From positions 1-9,087 of the forward strand of contig CAILAO010000080.1 in assembly GCA_903832105.1 (NCBI GenBank): DNA of 9,087 nt, read 5' to 3'. Positions 7,574 through 9,087 of this stretch are shown here, piece after piece. Below the pieces are notes generated by a model, which did no database searches, was not told where the DNA came from, and saw only the letters and a program-made list of their open reading frames with translations. This DNA comes from an uncultured Pseudomonadota bacterium. Its GTDB lineage: Bacteria > Bdellovibrionota_B > Oligoflexia > Oligoflexales > CAILAO01. Positions within the stretch are counted from its first letter, which is position 1, and each line of letters opens with the position of its first letter. The position numbers and the translations under genes were made by a program.

Positions 7574-8422
7574 TCATGTTACTGAAAAACTTTTTACAAC
7601 CTGTCCTACAATGAGCGACCAGCCATCCACTAAGACAAAAAGAACGAGTTTAAACGGGAGCGAGACGACTGTAGGTGGCAACATAAGCATGCCCATCGCC
7701 ATCAAAACCGATGAGATCACCATGTCAATAATGAGGAATGGAATATATATTAAAAAACCGATTTGAAACGCGGTTTTTAGTTCGCTAATCATGAAAGCAG
7801 GAATGAGGATGCGGAGCGGAATATCTTGAGGCGTCGTCGGTTTAGAGAGCCTTGCAATATTGAAGAAAAGGCCAATGTCTGACTCTCTAGTTTCAGCGAG
7901 CATAAAGGTGCGGACGGGCTTTGCGAGTTCATCGAGAGCTTGTTCTTGAGAGATTGCTTTTGCCATATACGGACTCAGAGCGTTTTGATTGATTTTGTCC
8001 CATACGGGACCCATAGTGAACATCGTAAGAAATAGTGCCAAACCTAAAAGGACTTGATTTGGAGGCATTGTCTGTGTTCCAAGCGCCTGTCGCATAAAGC
8101 TTAAGACAACAATAATTCGGGTAAATGAAGTCGTCATGAGAATAAGAGCAGGTGCGACAGCCAAGACAGTAAGAAGTCCAAGAATCTTTATAGCAGGAAC
8201 AACAGAGGAGGGTTCGTCTGTTTCGCTAAAGTTGATACTAAGAGAAGGTATTGAAGTAGCTCCAAGAGCAATATTGTTCGAAAGAAATAAAATCGTAAAA
8301 ATGAAAACGCCAGCACCAAATAGGAGAAGAAGTTCTAAGTGATCAGAACTCCACTTTTCAGCGCTTCTTTTTCCCTCACTGAAGCTCTGAAAAAACTTTG
8401 CGGCAATATTGAGATAGGTCAT
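7574..8422 (-). CDS. fliP: Flagellar export gate protein FliP, with an N-terminal extension
   Basis: FliP is the main subunit (about five copies) of the export gate. The 282-residue product is longer than the roughly 245 residues of enterobacterial FliP. The extra length lies mainly before the signal-like hydrophobic segment: residues 1-29 are polar, 30-47 are hydrophobic, and cleavage could follow near IALGA (51-55). The mature part is classic: LMTTSFTRIIVVLSFMRQAL (95-114), PPNQVLLGLALFLTMF (120-135), VRTFMLAETRESDIGLF (170-186), ISELKTAFQIGFLIYIPFLI (212-231), MGMLMLPP (243-250) and LFVLVDGWSLIVG (261-273). ATG 8422 is favoured by AAGGA at 8427-8431, and there is no ATG, GTG or TTG in frame between it and the hydrophobic segment. 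The gene starts 15 bases after the -1 frame end of fliO. Confidence 0.97.
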   Translation of the reverse strand: MTYLNIAAKFFQSFSEGKRSAEKWSSDHLELLLLFGAGVFIFTILFLSNNIALGATSIPSLSINFSETDEPSSVVPAIKILGLLTVLAVAPALILMTTSFTRIIVVLSFMRQALGTQTMPPNQVLLGLALFLTMFTMGPVWDKINQNALSPYMAKAISQEQALDELAKPVRTFMLAETRESDIGLFFNIARLSKPTTPQDIPLRILIPAFMISELKTAFQIGFLIYIPFLIIDMVISSVLMAMGMLMLPPTVVSLPFKLVLFVLVDGWSLIVGQVVKSFSVT

Positions 8423-8426
8423 AAGA

Positions 8427-8431
8427 TCCTT
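8427..8431 (-). promoter_or_regulatory. Ribosome binding site of fliP
   Basis: AAGGA on the minus strand, 4 bases before ATG 8422. It supports the long FliP N-terminus, since no other common start codon exists before the hydrophobic segment. Confidence 0.55.
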
Positions 8432-8437
8432 ATCAAT

Positions 8438-8764
8438 TCATAACGTTGGAAGATTTTTTAACTTTTCTCGAATCAGCCATGTAACGTCCTCAATGGCTTT
8501 TGAAGTTTTCCCCTTTTCTTCTTGTTTTACGGGCTCCTGCTCTACGATGCCGTCATCTCCAATGGCGAGGTTAATACTATGTGAGCCTTTTCTTTTTGCT
8601 TTTGCGCTTAGCTCTTTACCCGACGAATCTTCTGCTGGTTGCTCTTGGTTTTTTCCCGTCTGCTTTAACGTGAGACGATCGCGGATACTGGTTTGGACAT
8701 TTTCTTCAGAGGTGGCGAAAACGGAGAGCGCTTCAACTCGACAGTGGACGAGTTTTGCTTGTCT
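8438..8764 (-). pseudogene. fliO: C-terminal part of fliO, displaced into the -1 frame
   Basis: This is a 108-codon open frame between a TGA at 8765-8767 and a TGA at 8438-8440, in the -1 frame relative to the upstream fliO part. It contains no ATG, GTG or TTG at all, so it cannot readily be an independent gene. Its protein looks real: SVFATSEENVQTSIRDRLTL, a Lys/Glu/Gln-rich middle, SHSINLAIGDDGIVEQEP, and a final helix AIEDVTWLIREKLKNLPTL. It ends 15 bases before fliP, the spacing expected for the true fliO end. The crossing from one frame to the other must lie between 8764 and 8668. One added base there would join both parts. Candidate runs are the four A at 8753-8756 and the four T at 8718-8721 (minus strand). 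Either a real deletion or a sequencing error would explain it. Confidence 0.7.
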
Positions 8765-9087
8765 TCATTTGTGTTTGGTATCGTTCCGGTTGATCCGAGA
8801 AGAGGGTTATACTGAACTCCGATGACGTTCTTTGGTACCGCAAAAGAAGGATTGCTAAACGTATTTCCTACGGCTTGACTAACCATCGTGAGGAAGCTTA
8901 CGTTGCCCGGTGAGATTGCAAGCAAAATTTTCTCATGACCAACCTGAATAAGTGCAAGTTTCTGTTTTGCTGTGATTGGGAAGGTTGAAAGGGTTTTGAT
9001 GATTGGAATGTCACTTGCCTGCTTGCTTCTTTTTCGCCTAAATAGCGGTTTCGCGAGATAAAGGAGTAAAAGAGCTAGGAGCAATAC
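8665..9087 (-). CDS. fliO: Flagellar assembly protein FliO, 5' partial, with a premature stop after an apparent frame break
   Basis: FliO is a single-pass membrane protein that helps FliP assemble into the export gate. The frame is open to the right edge of the window (first codon seen is GTA at 9085-9087), so the true start is outside. A TTG at 9084 lies inside the membrane helix and is not a credible start. Visible are the end of the transmembrane segment (LLLALLLLYLAKPLF), a basic stop-transfer RRKRSK and the FliO domain, including IIKTLSTFPITAKQKLALIQ, GHEKILLAISPGNVSFL and the following tail. The frame stops with TAA at 8665-8667. A further tail continues in the -1 frame to 8438 and looks like the rest of the same protein. 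The name rests on position directly before fliP, the TM-plus-basic layout and the 'KQKLALIQVGHEKILLAIS' strand pattern typical of this weakly conserved family. Confidence 0.82.
   Translation of the reverse strand, partial: VLLLALLLLYLAKPLFRRKRSKQASDIPIIKTLSTFPITAKQKLALIQVGHEKILLAISPGNVSFLTMVSQAVGNTFSNPSFAVPKNVIGVQYNPLLGSTGTIPNTNEDKQNSSTVELKRSPFSPPLKKMSKPVSAIVSR

Noticed and set aside
8665..8764. Programmed -1 frameshift site in fliO
   Set aside because: No heptamer of the X XXY YYZ type in the right phase; the nearest (G CAA AAC and G AAG AAA) do not allow good re-pairing of both tRNAs.
8493..8825. Plus-strand open frame of 110 codons opposite fliO
   Set aside because: It lies antisense to the two fliO frames, begins without a convincing ribosome site, and its composition (Ser, Phe, Cys rich) is that of an antisense shadow.

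Overview
The window is one strand-uniform block of flagellar export and polar-placement genes. All nine recognisable genes, plus one truncated unknown, lie on the minus strand. In transcription order (right to left) they are fliO (5' end off the window, reading frame apparently broken), fliP, fliQ, fliR, flhB, flhA, flhF, flhG, fliA and the first 50 codons of an unrecognised gene that runs off the left edge. There are no RNA genes, mobile elements, CRISPR arrays or plus-strand genes that I can support. No gap is longer than about 82 bases.

Organism: by eye the base composition is moderate. The proteins are diderm flagellar types, and this gene order (export gate, then flhF-flhG-fliA) is seen in several proteobacterial-type lineages. 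The protein flavour suggests a member of the former deltaproteobacteria, perhaps Bdellovibrionota, but this is an impression from sequence style and not a database result. The flhF/flhG pair points to polar flagella with controlled number.

Layout: bases 8438-9087 hold fliO. Its conserved part is in one frame and ends at a stop at 8665-8667, while a long C-terminal tail continues in the -1 frame to 8438. Bases 6503-8422 hold fliP, fliQ and fliR, which form the FliPQR export gate. Bases 3254-6468 hold flhB and flhA, the substrate-switch protein and the export motor/docking platform, overlapping by one base. Bases 1014-3222 hold flhF and flhG, the SRP-type GTPase and MinD-type ATPase that set position and number of flagella. 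Bases 194-955 hold fliA, the flagellar sigma factor. Bases 1-150 hold the start of the unknown gene.

How they work together: FliO assists assembly of FliP, FliPQR with FlhB make the export channel and gate, and FlhA drives and sorts export. FlhF recruits the first basal-body components to the pole, FlhG limits it, and FliA turns on late genes. Tight spacing (1-base overlap, 2-base and 13- to 15-base gaps, Shine-Dalgarno sites in most gaps) argues for one transcript. The most noteworthy points are the fliO frame break, the N-terminal extension of FliP, the lack of an obvious FlhF-activating motif in FlhG, and the unknown gene cotranscribed after fliA. I do not see a wholly new system here.
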